Assembly (NCBI GenBank): GCA_018266105.1
Contig: JAFEBA010000023.1
Span: 37,606 to 101,605, forward strand
Direction: 5' to 3'
DNA from: a bacterium
GTDB taxonomy: Bacteria > Vulcanimicrobiota > Xenobia > Xenobiales > JADMJV01
DNA length: 64,000 nucleotides
Position numbers and translations under genes: made by a program. This document shows, in pieces, positions 49,322-57,855 of this stretch (positions are counted from its first letter, which is position 1; every line of letters starts with the position of its first letter). The notes beneath the pieces were generated by a model. It saw nothing but the letters and a program-made list of their open reading frames with translations. It was not told the origin of the DNA and searched no databases.

Positions 49322-50162
49322 GAGCTTCGTTTCCTTCCCAGCGATAGAACCCGCGTCCAGTTTTCTTGCCTAAGCGACCGGCCCGCACCAAACGTCGGAG
49401 CAGTGGCGGAGCGGTAAACTGAGGTCCCACTTCCCTGGTCAGGTGGTCGGCAATAGCCAGCCGCACGTCCAGGCCCACCAGGTCGGTCAGTTTGAGTGGA
49501 CCCATCGGATGGCGATAACCCAGCTCCATGGCCCGATCAATGTCTCGGGCCGAGGCCACCCCGGATTCCAGCATGCGAATGGCTTCCATGCCCAGGATGA
49601 TGCCCAGGCGCGAGCTGGCGAAGCCGGGCACGTCCTTGACCACGATGGCGGTCTTTCCCCAACTGCGCGCCAGCTCCAGGGCCTGCTCCAGAGTGGCCTG
49701 GTCGGTCTGCTCGGCCTTCACCACCTCCAGCAATTCCATGATGGGCGGGGGGTTGAAGAAGTGCATGCCGATGACGCGCTCAGGGTGATGACAGGCCGAA
49801 GCCATCTCGGTCAAGGAGAGCGAAGAGGTATTGCTGGCCAAAATGGCCCGGGGAAAGCGTTGGGAGAGCGGGGCCAGCAGCTCTTTTTTGAGGTTGAGGT
49901 CCTCGAAAGCGGCTTCGATCACCAGCTCGGCCCGGGTCACTTCCAGGCTGGAGATGTCCAGGAGCTGCAAGGCCTGCTGCTGCTGCTCGGGAGTCAGCTT
50001 GCCCTTGCTGACCGCCCGTTCCAGCGACTGCTGAATGCGCATGTGCCCCTGCGAAACCAGTTCGCTGGAACGATCGATCAGTTGAGTGGGATGGCCGGCT
50101 TTGAGCAAGACTTCGGCGATGCCGCAGCCCATGGTCCCGGCCCCGATGACGACGGAATGCAT
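49314..50162 (-). CDS. 3-hydroxyacyl-CoA dehydrogenase
   Basis: 282 residues from ATG 50162 (HSVVIGAGTMGCGIAEVLL). The NAD motif GAGTMG, the central LASNTSSLSLTEMA and HFFNPPPIMELLEVV are characteristic of the 3-hydroxybutyryl-CoA dehydrogenase family. It oxidises a 3-hydroxyacyl-CoA to the 3-ketoacyl-CoA. First gene of the ligase operon. An earlier in-frame start at 50213 would add 17 non-family residues. Confidence 0.92.
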   Translation of the reverse strand: MHSVVIGAGTMGCGIAEVLLKAGHPTQLIDRSSELVSQGHMRIQQSLERAVSKGKLTPEQQQQALQLLDISSLEVTRAELVIEAAFEDLNLKKELLAPLSQRFPRAILASNTSSLSLTEMASACHHPERVIGMHFFNPPPIMELLEVVKAEQTDQATLEQALELARSWGKTAIVVKDVPGFASSRLGIILGMEAIRMLESGVASARDIDRAMELGYRHPMGPLKLTDLVGLDVRLAIADHLTREVGPQFTAPPLLRRLVRAGRLGKKTGRGFYRWEGNEAHE

Positions 50163-50299
50163 GGGCCACCCTTCGCTCTGGCCAGGAACGGGGTCCTCCA
50201 GAAGTTTACACAACGGTTACAAATCTTCACTTCACACGACCTTTTCACCACCTCGATTCACTATTGTTTAACTCAAGCAAGAAAGCGAGGAAGGTTGAA

Positions 50300-51181
50300 A
50301 TGGCATACGGCAGCGCGATCAGTTCCAGTCAGGTCTTTGGAGGCTACGCCAACTACAGCAGCTTTTCCACGGTGGGTTCGGCCTATCAACCCCAGGCCAC
50401 ACCCTTCAGCGGTGGCCTCTATCAGATGATGGAAATCATCGCCGAGCTGCTCCAAACCCTGACCTCACTGCAGAGCAGCTGGAGCAACTGTCTGGCCAGC
50501 TACGCTCGGCCCGCGCAGCCAGCCTACCAGGCCCCGGCCCCCGCCCCCGCACCCGCCTATTCTGAGCCGGCCCCCGCCAAGCCTGAGCCTCAGACCAATG
50601 TGGCCGTCGCCGTGCACGTGGAAGAACCTCAACCCGCACCGGCCGTGGAAGTCGCCAGTAGTGGCGGAGGCGACGGCGGTGGTGGTGGTGATGGAGGCGA
50701 CCCGGTCATTTTGGACCTGAACGGGGACGGCAAACTCGACACTACCGGAGCCAACGGCTCCAAGATTAACTTCAATCTTTTCGGCAACGGCACCAACGTC
50801 AAAACCGAATGGCTCAAGGCGGGCACCCAGGATGGCCTGCTGGTGGCCGACTTCAACGGCGATGGCAAAATCGACAGCGGACGAGAGCTGATGCGCACCA
50901 CCGGCGTGAACGGTGAACAAGGAAAATACAAAGACGGCTGGGACAAGCTTTCGCAACTCTTCGACCAGAACAAAGACGGCAAGGTATCCGGGGACGAACT
51001 CAACCAGCTCAAGGTTTGGGTCGACAAAGACGGCGACGGCGTGAGCGAAGACGGGGAATTGACCTCGGTCCGTGAGCTGGGTATCAGTCAGATCAACGTG
51101 GGCACCAGCGCCAAAAGCAGCTTCACCATGAACGGCAAGCAACAGCTGGCTGAGGACTACATCTTCGACCTGGGTCAGTGA
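50300..51181 (+). CDS. EF-hand calcium-binding protein with Pro/Ala and Gly-rich linkers
   Basis: 293 residues from ATG 50300, preceded by AGGAAGG. A Ser/Tyr-rich N-terminus and short helix (MMEIIAELLQTLTSLQ) are followed by a Pro/Ala linker and a polyglycine run (GGGDGGGGGDGGD). Four calcium loops follow: DLNGDGKLD, DFNGDGKIDSGRE, DQNKDGKVSGDE and DKDGDGVSEDGE. No classical signal peptide is visible. Likely an extracellular or surface protein, as calcium-dependent repeats usually are. The last module matches that at the C-terminus of the TPR protein at 6181. Confidence 0.75.
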   Translation: MAYGSAISSSQVFGGYANYSSFSTVGSAYQPQATPFSGGLYQMMEIIAELLQTLTSLQSSWSNCLASYARPAQPAYQAPAPAPAPAYSEPAPAKPEPQTNVAVAVHVEEPQPAPAVEVASSGGGDGGGGGDGGDPVILDLNGDGKLDTTGANGSKINFNLFGNGTNVKTEWLKAGTQDGLLVADFNGDGKIDSGRELMRTTGVNGEQGKYKDGWDKLSQLFDQNKDGKVSGDELNQLKVWVDKDGDGVSEDGELTSVRELGISQINVGTSAKSSFTMNGKQQLAEDYIFDLGQ

Positions 51182-52239
51182 TCTACCAACCCCTGGCGCT
51201 CTATTGGGAGCGGTCTGAGGAGGGCCAGGCGGACCCGGCTGAGGTCCGGGCCGCCCAGCAGGTGGTGGCCCGCCTGGCTCAGCTGGGTCTGGTGGTCCAG
51301 CTGGATCGGCCGGAACGCTTGCCCGAGCTGCCCGAAGCTCCGCCCGACCTGATGCAGGCCGTGCAGGAACTCCTGCACTCGCCCAATCCTCGCCTGACGG
51401 CCCTGCTGTTTCCCGACCTGGTGGCCTTTCACCGAGCCTACGGCGAGGAGCTGGATGGCTTCCGTCAGCTTTACCCCAGCTGTCAGCCTCTCATCCAGGC
51501 CATCGAGCGAGATTTAATTGGTTATCAAGAGGCGGTGGGGGCCATGGTGGAACAGGATTGGAGCGCAGCTCGCAGATTGTTTCAAGTGGAAAGCCTCAGG
51601 CGGCACAGGCGGGACATGGCTCAGGTTCGCTCGGAGCACGGCTGTTGGCCGGAGGCGGCCCTGGACGAGCTGGCCTGGAGTTGCCAGCGGGGACGTCCGC
51701 AGGGGTCGGCCCTGAGCGCCTGGCTGGATCAGCTCGAGCGAGAATGCCGACTGATCCTTGATAACCAATTTCCGGACCCGCGTCTGCGCGAGGAATGGAA
51801 AGACCTATGGAAGCCTCGACTGCAGACCCTGAGGGCGCGCCTGGCCCGGCCTGAGCTGGCCATCTTGCCCACGGCCCAACAATGGTTGGACGGGCAGCGA
51901 CACTGGGTGGCGCGAGCCCGTCAGCAGCGGGACTTCTCTCGACTGAGCTGGTGGGGAGGGCTGCGCCAGGGGCTGATCCACTGGTTTGCCGGCCGCTGGC
52001 CACGAAACGAGCTGAGGCCGCTGTTGAGTCAGGCCGAGTGCTGGTTGGACATGGACCTGAGCGGCTGGCCTGAGCTGGACCGCGAGCTACGCCAGCACCA
52101 CCTTGAACAGGCCGGCCAGATCCTGGGTAAGATCGGTGAGTGCCTGCGAAGCTCGGACCGCGCTGGCCTGGCACAACTTGTGGACCGGGCTGATGCCGCC
52201 TATGACCGTTGGCTCTGGCTTTCTTTACAAAAGGCGTAG
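51178..52239 (+). CDS. Helical hypothetical protein
   Basis: 353 residues from GTG 51178, overlapping the EF-hand stop (GTGA). Almost entirely helical, rich in Leu, Trp, Arg and Gln, no membrane segments. No family known. Coupling suggests it acts with the EF-hand protein. It overlaps the convergent PRTase-propeller gene by 40 nt. Two repeat copies (51520 LIGYQ, 51760 LDNQF). Confidence 0.6.
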   Translation: MIYQPLALYWERSEEGQADPAEVRAAQQVVARLAQLGLVVQLDRPERLPELPEAPPDLMQAVQELLHSPNPRLTALLFPDLVAFHRAYGEELDGFRQLYPSCQPLIQAIERDLIGYQEAVGAMVEQDWSAARRLFQVESLRRHRRDMAQVRSEHGCWPEAALDELAWSCQRGRPQGSALSAWLDQLERECRLILDNQFPDPRLREEWKDLWKPRLQTLRARLARPELAILPTAQQWLDGQRHWVARARQQRDFSRLSWWGGLRQGLIHWFAGRWPRNELRPLLSQAECWLDMDLSGWPELDRELRQHHLEQAGQILGKIGECLRSSDRAGLAQLVDRADAAYDRWLWLSLQKA

Positions 52240-53765
52240 AGCGGACCGTTCATGCTGGCCACCAACACCTGCTCCCCATCGCCCGCCACCCGGTTGCGGA
52301 TGGTGTGACCTGTGTCCAGATAGCCCGTAGGCAGGCCCTGCTGATCAAAGCGGGCGATGGTCCCGTCCACGGCCGCGCACCAGAATTGGTTATCAGGACC
52401 GAGGCAGGCTCCGCCAATGATGGAAGCGCCCAGAGGAGCGGCCCAGCAGACCCGGCCATCCTCCAGATCCAGGGCCACCAGGCAGGTGCCGTCTCCCCCG
52501 GCCAGCACCCGCGAACCTGAAATCAGCGGCCGACAATAAAGCTGGCGGCCCAATCGGCGCTGCCATAAGAGCCGGCCACTTTGCCCCTCCAGGCAATAGA
52601 GAATTCCGTCGCCGGAGGCCACCAGCAGAACCTGAGAATTCCCGGACAGATCGCTTTTGATCGGGCCCAGTGTCTGAAATTTCCAGACCAGCTCACCGCT
52701 TTCGGGTCTCAGCGCCCGAACCAGGCCATCATTGGCGCCAAAGCAGACCAGGTCGCCCACCCTGCAGGCCCGGCTGTGGACGTAGTGGCCGGCTGGGGCC
52801 TCCCAGAGCCGTCGACCGCTGAGCCGATCCAGGGCCATCAGGCAGCCACCCATCTCGCCGTATTCCACCCCGACATAGAGCCGCTCTCCGTCCAACAGGC
52901 AGGTGGCTCCAATCCATTGGCCGAGCTGAACCTCCCAAATTAACTGGCCCGTGCTTGCCTGCAGACAGTAGAAATAGCCATCGTAGGCGCCAAAGTAGAG
53001 GCGGTCCTCGCTCAACTGTGGGGTGGAATGCACTCCCCGCTGGCGATCGCGCACCCAGAATCTCCAGATTTCTTCACCGGCCCGGTCCAGACAGAGCACG
53101 AAGCCCTGGTCGCTGCCCAGGTAGAGTCGGTCTCCGGCAATTTCGGCCGAGGACTTGGGCGCGCTGTACTGGCCCAGATTCAAAGCCGGAACGCACCAAT
53201 TGGGCTGGAGCGCCTGACAGTGACGGGGTCTCTGAATTCCCAGCTCAGACAAGGTCAGCAAACGCTCCACGGGGATGGCCTGACTTCTGAGCCATTGGCT
53301 ACCGGCCCGTTCATAGTCGAGCAGCACGGCCACTCCAGCCACGACCCCACCCGCCTGACGCACAATGCGCACGGCGCTCATCTGGGTGGAGCCGGAATTA
53401 ATGAGATCGTCCACCAGAGCCACGCGCTGACCGGGCCGCAAGGGGGGACCCTCGATCTGACGCTGCAATCCATCCGACTTGGGTTCACGTCGGATCAGGT
53501 TCACGTCCAGCTGCCATCCCTGCCGGGCCGCCCAAAAACTCAGGCCCAGCGCCAGAGGATGGGCGGCCAGGGTGTAGCCGGCCAGCGAGTCCACTCCCCA
53601 CTCCTTGAGGCGTGGACCCAATTCCTCACAGACTCGTGCCAGATAGTCCTTCTGCAGCAGAAACTCACGACAGTCGATCAGCCATCCGTAGGGTTCCCCC
53701 GTGCGACTGATCCCCTCTCCCCACTTGACAGCCACCTGCAGCAACTCTTGTCTGATCCAATTCAT
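52200..53765 (-). CDS. Phosphoribosyltransferase fused to PQQ-like beta-propeller
   Basis: 521 residues from ATG 53765 (MNWIRQELLQVAVKWGEG). The N-terminal 190 residues are an orotate phosphoribosyltransferase-like type I PRTase, with the PRPP motif VALVDDLINSGSTQMSA. The rest is a PQQ-like/WD-type beta-propeller of about seven blades with repeated YxGxxDGxxxCLxxxxGxxxW-type units (LYFGAYDGYFYCLQASTGQLIWEV). It lacks a signal peptide, so the propeller is cytosolic. It may bind a ligand that controls the PRTase. A repeat copy (52388) encodes PDNQF. Confidence 0.82.
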   Translation of the reverse strand: MNWIRQELLQVAVKWGEGISRTGEPYGWLIDCREFLLQKDYLARVCEELGPRLKEWGVDSLAGYTLAAHPLALGLSFWAARQGWQLDVNLIRREPKSDGLQRQIEGPPLRPGQRVALVDDLINSGSTQMSAVRIVRQAGGVVAGVAVLLDYERAGSQWLRSQAIPVERLLTLSELGIQRPRHCQALQPNWCVPALNLGQYSAPKSSAEIAGDRLYLGSDQGFVLCLDRAGEEIWRFWVRDRQRGVHSTPQLSEDRLYFGAYDGYFYCLQASTGQLIWEVQLGQWIGATCLLDGERLYVGVEYGEMGGCLMALDRLSGRRLWEAPAGHYVHSRACRVGDLVCFGANDGLVRALRPESGELVWKFQTLGPIKSDLSGNSQVLLVASGDGILYCLEGQSGRLLWQRRLGRQLYCRPLISGSRVLAGGDGTCLVALDLEDGRVCWAAPLGASIIGGACLGPDNQFWCAAVDGTIARFDQQGLPTGYLDTGHTIRNRVAGDGEQVLVASMNGPLYAFCKESQSQRS

Positions 53766-53820
53766 GATCTGTCCTTCGCTCCCGCAGGGTTCGGGCCTTG
53801 GCAAGGGAAGCAGCCCGAGC

Positions 53821-55911
53821 TTGACGGAAACCATTCATGTCCTGGTTCTGGAAGACGACTTAGGGTTGCTCTCGACACTGGTGGAGGTGTTGAGCGACTG
53901 CGGTTTCAGCGTGATGTCCACCAGTGATAGCTCTCGAGCTGTAGAGCTTTCGCTTGAATATGACTTTGATATCCTGGTGACGGACGTGCGCATGTCGGGC
54001 ATGGACGGCCTGCAAGCCCTGGCCAAAATGCAAGAGTGGTCGCCCAATGTTTGCAGCCTGGTCATCACCGGCTTCTCCAGCGAGACCGACACGCTGCGAG
54101 CTCTCCGTCTGGGCGTGGGAGAGTATCTGCTCAAGCCCTTCAAGATCGAGGATCTTCAGGCCGCCATCGACCGGCTGGTGGTACGGGTGGTTTCGCAACG
54201 GCGGGCCAGCCTGCACGAATCCAATCTATTGAGCTTCCTGCGCTGGTCTCTGGCGGGCTTCGCAGCTTCGCCGGTCATTCAAGAGAAATGTGCCTGGGCT
54301 TTGCCCGCGGCCGAGAAGGCCCGTGAGCTGGCCGACTATTTCGCTCTGGATGAGCCGGATGTGCAGGCTCTGGAGCTGGCCAGCCTGTGCACCAGCCTGG
54401 CCCGCCACGGACTGCCCAAGGAGCTGGACACCATCCTGCCGCCCAGAGTTCTGACCCTGCTGCAAAACGCCCAGGGCCTGGAAAGTCAACTGCTGGAAGC
54501 CAGCCAGGCGCTGGCTCAGGGACTCCCCCTTCCGTCTGGTACTCCCCCGCTGGTCACCGAGGCCCTGCAGGCGGGAGCCAGCACCAATACCGGCCAGGCC
54601 CGCAAACGCCGGGCCACTCTGGCTCTGGCATTGGCCCTGGAACAGAGCGATCAGCTGGGGGCCGCCGTGCAGGCCTATCAGAGCCTGGCCGCTCCCCCTC
54701 CTTCGTCGGAGGGAGCCAGAGCCTGTCTGGCCCTGGCTCAGCTGGCCAGTCGCCTGGACCGCAAGGAGCAGGTGCTGACCTACGCCCATCAGGCCGTAGC
54801 CATCAGTCGCAGCCTGGGCCCGCACAGCCTGGCCGAAAGCGCTTATCAGGCCGGCCTGTTGTTAGACCCGCTGGACCGGGCCACCGCCCACGCTCTTTTT
54901 CGCGAGGCCGAGGAGTTGTTTTCCAGCCTGGAAATGCCGGGCCCGGCCAGCCTGGCCCGGCTGGCCCGCGGATTGGACCCGGTCCAACTCCAGTGGCAGC
55001 TGGATCACCCCAGCGATGCCCTGCGCGCCGCGACCCCCTGGCTTTTGCCGCGCTTGAGGGCCAGTTCGGAGCCGGCCGCCCAGAATCTGGCCCGACTGCT
55101 TGGAGAGGATCCCGAGCTGGAACTGCGACCCGCCCTGCCGACACTGCGTATCTTCAGTTTGGGGCTTCAAGAAATTTTCCACGACGGCGTTCGCCTTGCC
55201 GACACTTCCTTCCGGCGCAACCAGAAAGCCCGTCAGCTTCTGACCTATCTGGCCTGGGAGCGCAACCGGGTAGTGCCCGACGAGGTTCTGGCCGAGATCT
55301 TCTGGCCTCAAGAGGGCACTCGAGGGCGAAAAAACGTCTATTCCATGCGCTCCATCCTGCGCAAGGCTCTGCAACCCCCGGGCATAAGCCAGGAAGTGGC
55401 TTATGTCTCGCGCCAGCCCCAGGGGCTGGGAATGGACCGGGACCTGCCCTGGTGGCACGACGTGGAAGAACTTCGAGGCTGTCTGCGTGCCTGGGAACAG
55501 GCCGAGCGTGCCCAGGATACAAATGCCTGTCAGACCGCCCTGCAGCGCGCGGCCGAGCTTTATCGAGGGCCGTTCCTGGAGAACTGCTATCTGGACTGGG
55601 CGGTGCAGGCGCGTCAGCAACTGGAAGCCCAGATGTGTCAGGCCCTGTGCCGTCTGGCCGAATTACTCATGGCCAAACGGGCCGCGGTGAGCCTGGCCGA
55701 AGCGCTGGAGGTGGGCCGGCGGGTGCTGGAAATCGACCCCTGCTACCAGGAAGCCTATGCCTTGATGATGCGTGCCGAACTGGAGCGCAGCCATCCGCTG
55801 GAAGCCCTGAAACTTTACGATCGCGCCCAAAAGACCCTGGCTCGCGAACTTCAGGTGGAGCCATCCATGGAGTTGTTACGGCTGCAAACGGAAGCTCGCC
55901 TGCAGCTATAG
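53821..55911 (+). CDS. Response regulator: receiver domain with C-terminal winged helix and BTAD
   Basis: About 696 residues from TTG 53821; an upstream ATG at 53764 would add 19 residues. The receiver (VLVLEDDLGLLSTLVEVLSD; phospho-Asp in LVTDVRMSGMDG; Lys in LLKPFKIED) spans about 1-125. A degenerate helical/TPR region follows. The C-terminal OmpR-like winged helix (LRIFSLGLQEIFHDG...LAEIFWPQEGTRGRKNVYSM) and BTAD complete it. A histidine kinase lies convergently at its 3' end, overlapping by 6 nt, and is the probable partner. Confidence 0.85.
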   Translation: MTETIHVLVLEDDLGLLSTLVEVLSDCGFSVMSTSDSSRAVELSLEYDFDILVTDVRMSGMDGLQALAKMQEWSPNVCSLVITGFSSETDTLRALRLGVGEYLLKPFKIEDLQAAIDRLVVRVVSQRRASLHESNLLSFLRWSLAGFAASPVIQEKCAWALPAAEKARELADYFALDEPDVQALELASLCTSLARHGLPKELDTILPPRVLTLLQNAQGLESQLLEASQALAQGLPLPSGTPPLVTEALQAGASTNTGQARKRRATLALALALEQSDQLGAAVQAYQSLAAPPPSSEGARACLALAQLASRLDRKEQVLTYAHQAVAISRSLGPHSLAESAYQAGLLLDPLDRATAHALFREAEELFSSLEMPGPASLARLARGLDPVQLQWQLDHPSDALRAATPWLLPRLRASSEPAAQNLARLLGEDPELELRPALPTLRIFSLGLQEIFHDGVRLADTSFRRNQKARQLLTYLAWERNRVVPDEVLAEIFWPQEGTRGRKNVYSMRSILRKALQPPGISQEVAYVSRQPQGLGMDRDLPWWHDVEELRGCLRAWEQAERAQDTNACQTALQRAAELYRGPFLENCYLDWAVQARQQLEAQMCQALCRLAELLMAKRAAVSLAEALEVGRRVLEIDPCYQEAYALMMRAELERSHPLEALKLYDRAQKTLARELQVEPSMELLRLQTEARLQL

Positions 55912-57633
55912 CTCGATCAAAAAGTCCGCCCCGGAGGTGCCCTCGCGATTGGCGGCGGTCAGCTTACCCCCGTGAGCCCGGACAATTTGCTGGGCCACCG
56001 AGAGGCCCAGTCCGGCGTGACCCGGGCCGGCGGTGGTAAAGAACGGTTCAAAAATGCGGTCCTGCACCTCCGGCTCAATGCCCTTCCCGTTATCCCGGAC
56101 CAAAATGGTGCGCGAAGCCCCTTGCATGAGGCTATAGACTTCCACCCGGCCACCGCCGGAGCAAGCCTCTTTGGCATTGATGATCAGATTGGAAATGGCT
56201 TGCTGAAGCTCGCTGGCATTTCCCTGAATGGGCTCCAGAGGCTGCAACTGACTGACCAGTTCCACCTGGCTGGAAGCCAGCACGCCCCGACTGAGATCCA
56301 GGGTATCGGAGAGCAGTTTATTCAGGTCCACCTGGACCCCCTCGAGGCTTCCGTCGCGAGAATAGAAAAGCAGCTTGCCGATCAGTGACTGAGCCTGGTC
56401 CAGCGAAGAATTCACACTTTGGAAGGTGGTAGCCAACTTGTCTTGATCCTGAACACGCTGTTGCAAGCGGCCCAGCTGCAAGCGCATGGCCGCCAGCGGC
56501 GAATTGAGCTCGTGGGCAAGGCCCGCCGCCAGCTGTCCCAGCGCCGCAATCTTGCTGGACTGAGTCAGACTGCTCAGGCGACGTTCCTGTTCTTGCAAGC
56601 GGTTGACCGACTGCAGGCCGAGGGTAAAAAGTCCGGTCAGATCGGAGAGAAGCTCGCGCTCCTCGGCATTCAGGGGTTTGTCCCGATGGCAGTAGAGCAG
56701 ACCCAATTCCCCCAGGGAGATCAATTCGGTCTTGACCGCCTCCAAACTTGGAGGCGCCTGCCCGGCCAGTAAATGCAGCTGACCTTCGCGCCGCTCCCAG
56801 AAGGCGCAGGGTTGGCAACCCAGCCGCTGGCTCAGAAAATCCAGACTTCGCCGGGCCGTCTCCTGTGAGCTCTGGCACTCGACCAGTTGCAGGCTCAGCT
56901 CCCAGAAAGCACTCTCCTTTTGTTGACTGACGCGCAGGCGTTGCTGAGCCTGGGTCAATTTGCTGGACACCTGGTCGAGCCGCTGGCGAGCCTGGTCGGC
57001 CTGGCTGATCAGCTCTTCCTCCTCGCGCAGAGCCAGACGGATCTCTTCGGCCTGAACGGCCCGATGCAAGCCGACCAGCACGGGGGCCAGACAGAGAAAG
57101 TAAGCCGGGCTGGTCTGGCTGATCAGCCAGACCAGCGGAGCGAGAAAATAGACGAGACTGCGATGAGGCAAAACATATCGGTCAAATCGAATCCAACTGC
57201 GAAAGGCCTTCTGCTCGGCCACCGAAGGCCCGTGCAGAGCCAGATAAGCGCCCAGCCAGAGCGCCCCTTCGCGCACCAGTGCTGCCGGCAAGATGGCCCA
57301 GGCAGCCCCAGCCTGCAGCAGAATTCGACAGAACAGGGCCCGAGCCGCCAGTTCCCAGCAGCAGGCCAGGCCCTGGCGGAAAACCAGCGCCCGCAGGAAA
57401 AGGCCCAGGAAAGCCGCCCCCAGGCACAACAGGGCCTGACCCTTCCAGGCCAGCACAGCCAGCAGGGCGGGGGCGGTGGAGAACACTCCAAAATACGGCA
57501 GCGTGACCCCGCCGGCATCCAGACACACAGCCAGGGCGGCGCAGGCCACCTCCAGGGCCGAGGGATTGGGCCCGGGTCGGCACAGCAGCGCCAGCGGAAG
57601 AACTGTCGGCAGGCCCAGGCGCCATCGCTTCAT
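55906..57633 (-). CDS. Sensor histidine kinase with N-terminal membrane domain
   Basis: 575 residues from ATG 57633. About seven hydrophobic segments at the start are followed by a coiled coil (SQADQARQRLDQVSSKLTQAQ), a GAF-like region and the kinase core: H-box AGLAHELNSPLAAMRLQL, N-box NLIINAKEACSGGG, G1 DNGKGI, F-box IFEPFFTT and G2 GHAGLGLSVAQ. Autophosphorylation on the His of AHELNSP would pass phosphate to the receiver protein at 53821. No repeat copy is present. Confidence 0.9.
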   Translation of the reverse strand: MKRWRLGLPTVLPLALLCRPGPNPSALEVACAALAVCLDAGGVTLPYFGVFSTAPALLAVLAWKGQALLCLGAAFLGLFLRALVFRQGLACCWELAARALFCRILLQAGAAWAILPAALVREGALWLGAYLALHGPSVAEQKAFRSWIRFDRYVLPHRSLVYFLAPLVWLISQTSPAYFLCLAPVLVGLHRAVQAEEIRLALREEEELISQADQARQRLDQVSSKLTQAQQRLRVSQQKESAFWELSLQLVECQSSQETARRSLDFLSQRLGCQPCAFWERREGQLHLLAGQAPPSLEAVKTELISLGELGLLYCHRDKPLNAEERELLSDLTGLFTLGLQSVNRLQEQERRLSSLTQSSKIAALGQLAAGLAHELNSPLAAMRLQLGRLQQRVQDQDKLATTFQSVNSSLDQAQSLIGKLLFYSRDGSLEGVQVDLNKLLSDTLDLSRGVLASSQVELVSQLQPLEPIQGNASELQQAISNLIINAKEACSGGGRVEVYSLMQGASRTILVRDNGKGIEPEVQDRIFEPFFTTAGPGHAGLGLSVAQQIVRAHGGKLTAANREGTSGADFLIEL

Positions 57634-57855
57634 CCCGGCCTGATTTCTGAAATTGAACCCAGACCCCTTCGCTGAAACAAATCTGGAATTTCGCAAAGTC
57701 GAAGGCAGCGTAAATCCAACGTTAATCGCCCGGGCCATTCAGGCCAAAGCCCAATTCTAAATTTTACGGGGCGTTCAAGCCTTGCTGACCTCAAACACCT
57801 TTGTACCACCTGTGCCTGATAGTCTTAAGGCACAGGATAGATGGAGGTTTGGCCG

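Noticed and set aside
54387..56039. 550-residue Gly/Pro/Arg-rich plus-strand frame
   Set aside because: Shadow of the receiver-BTAD gene and of the histidine kinase, with compositional bias typical of GC-rich out-of-frame reading.
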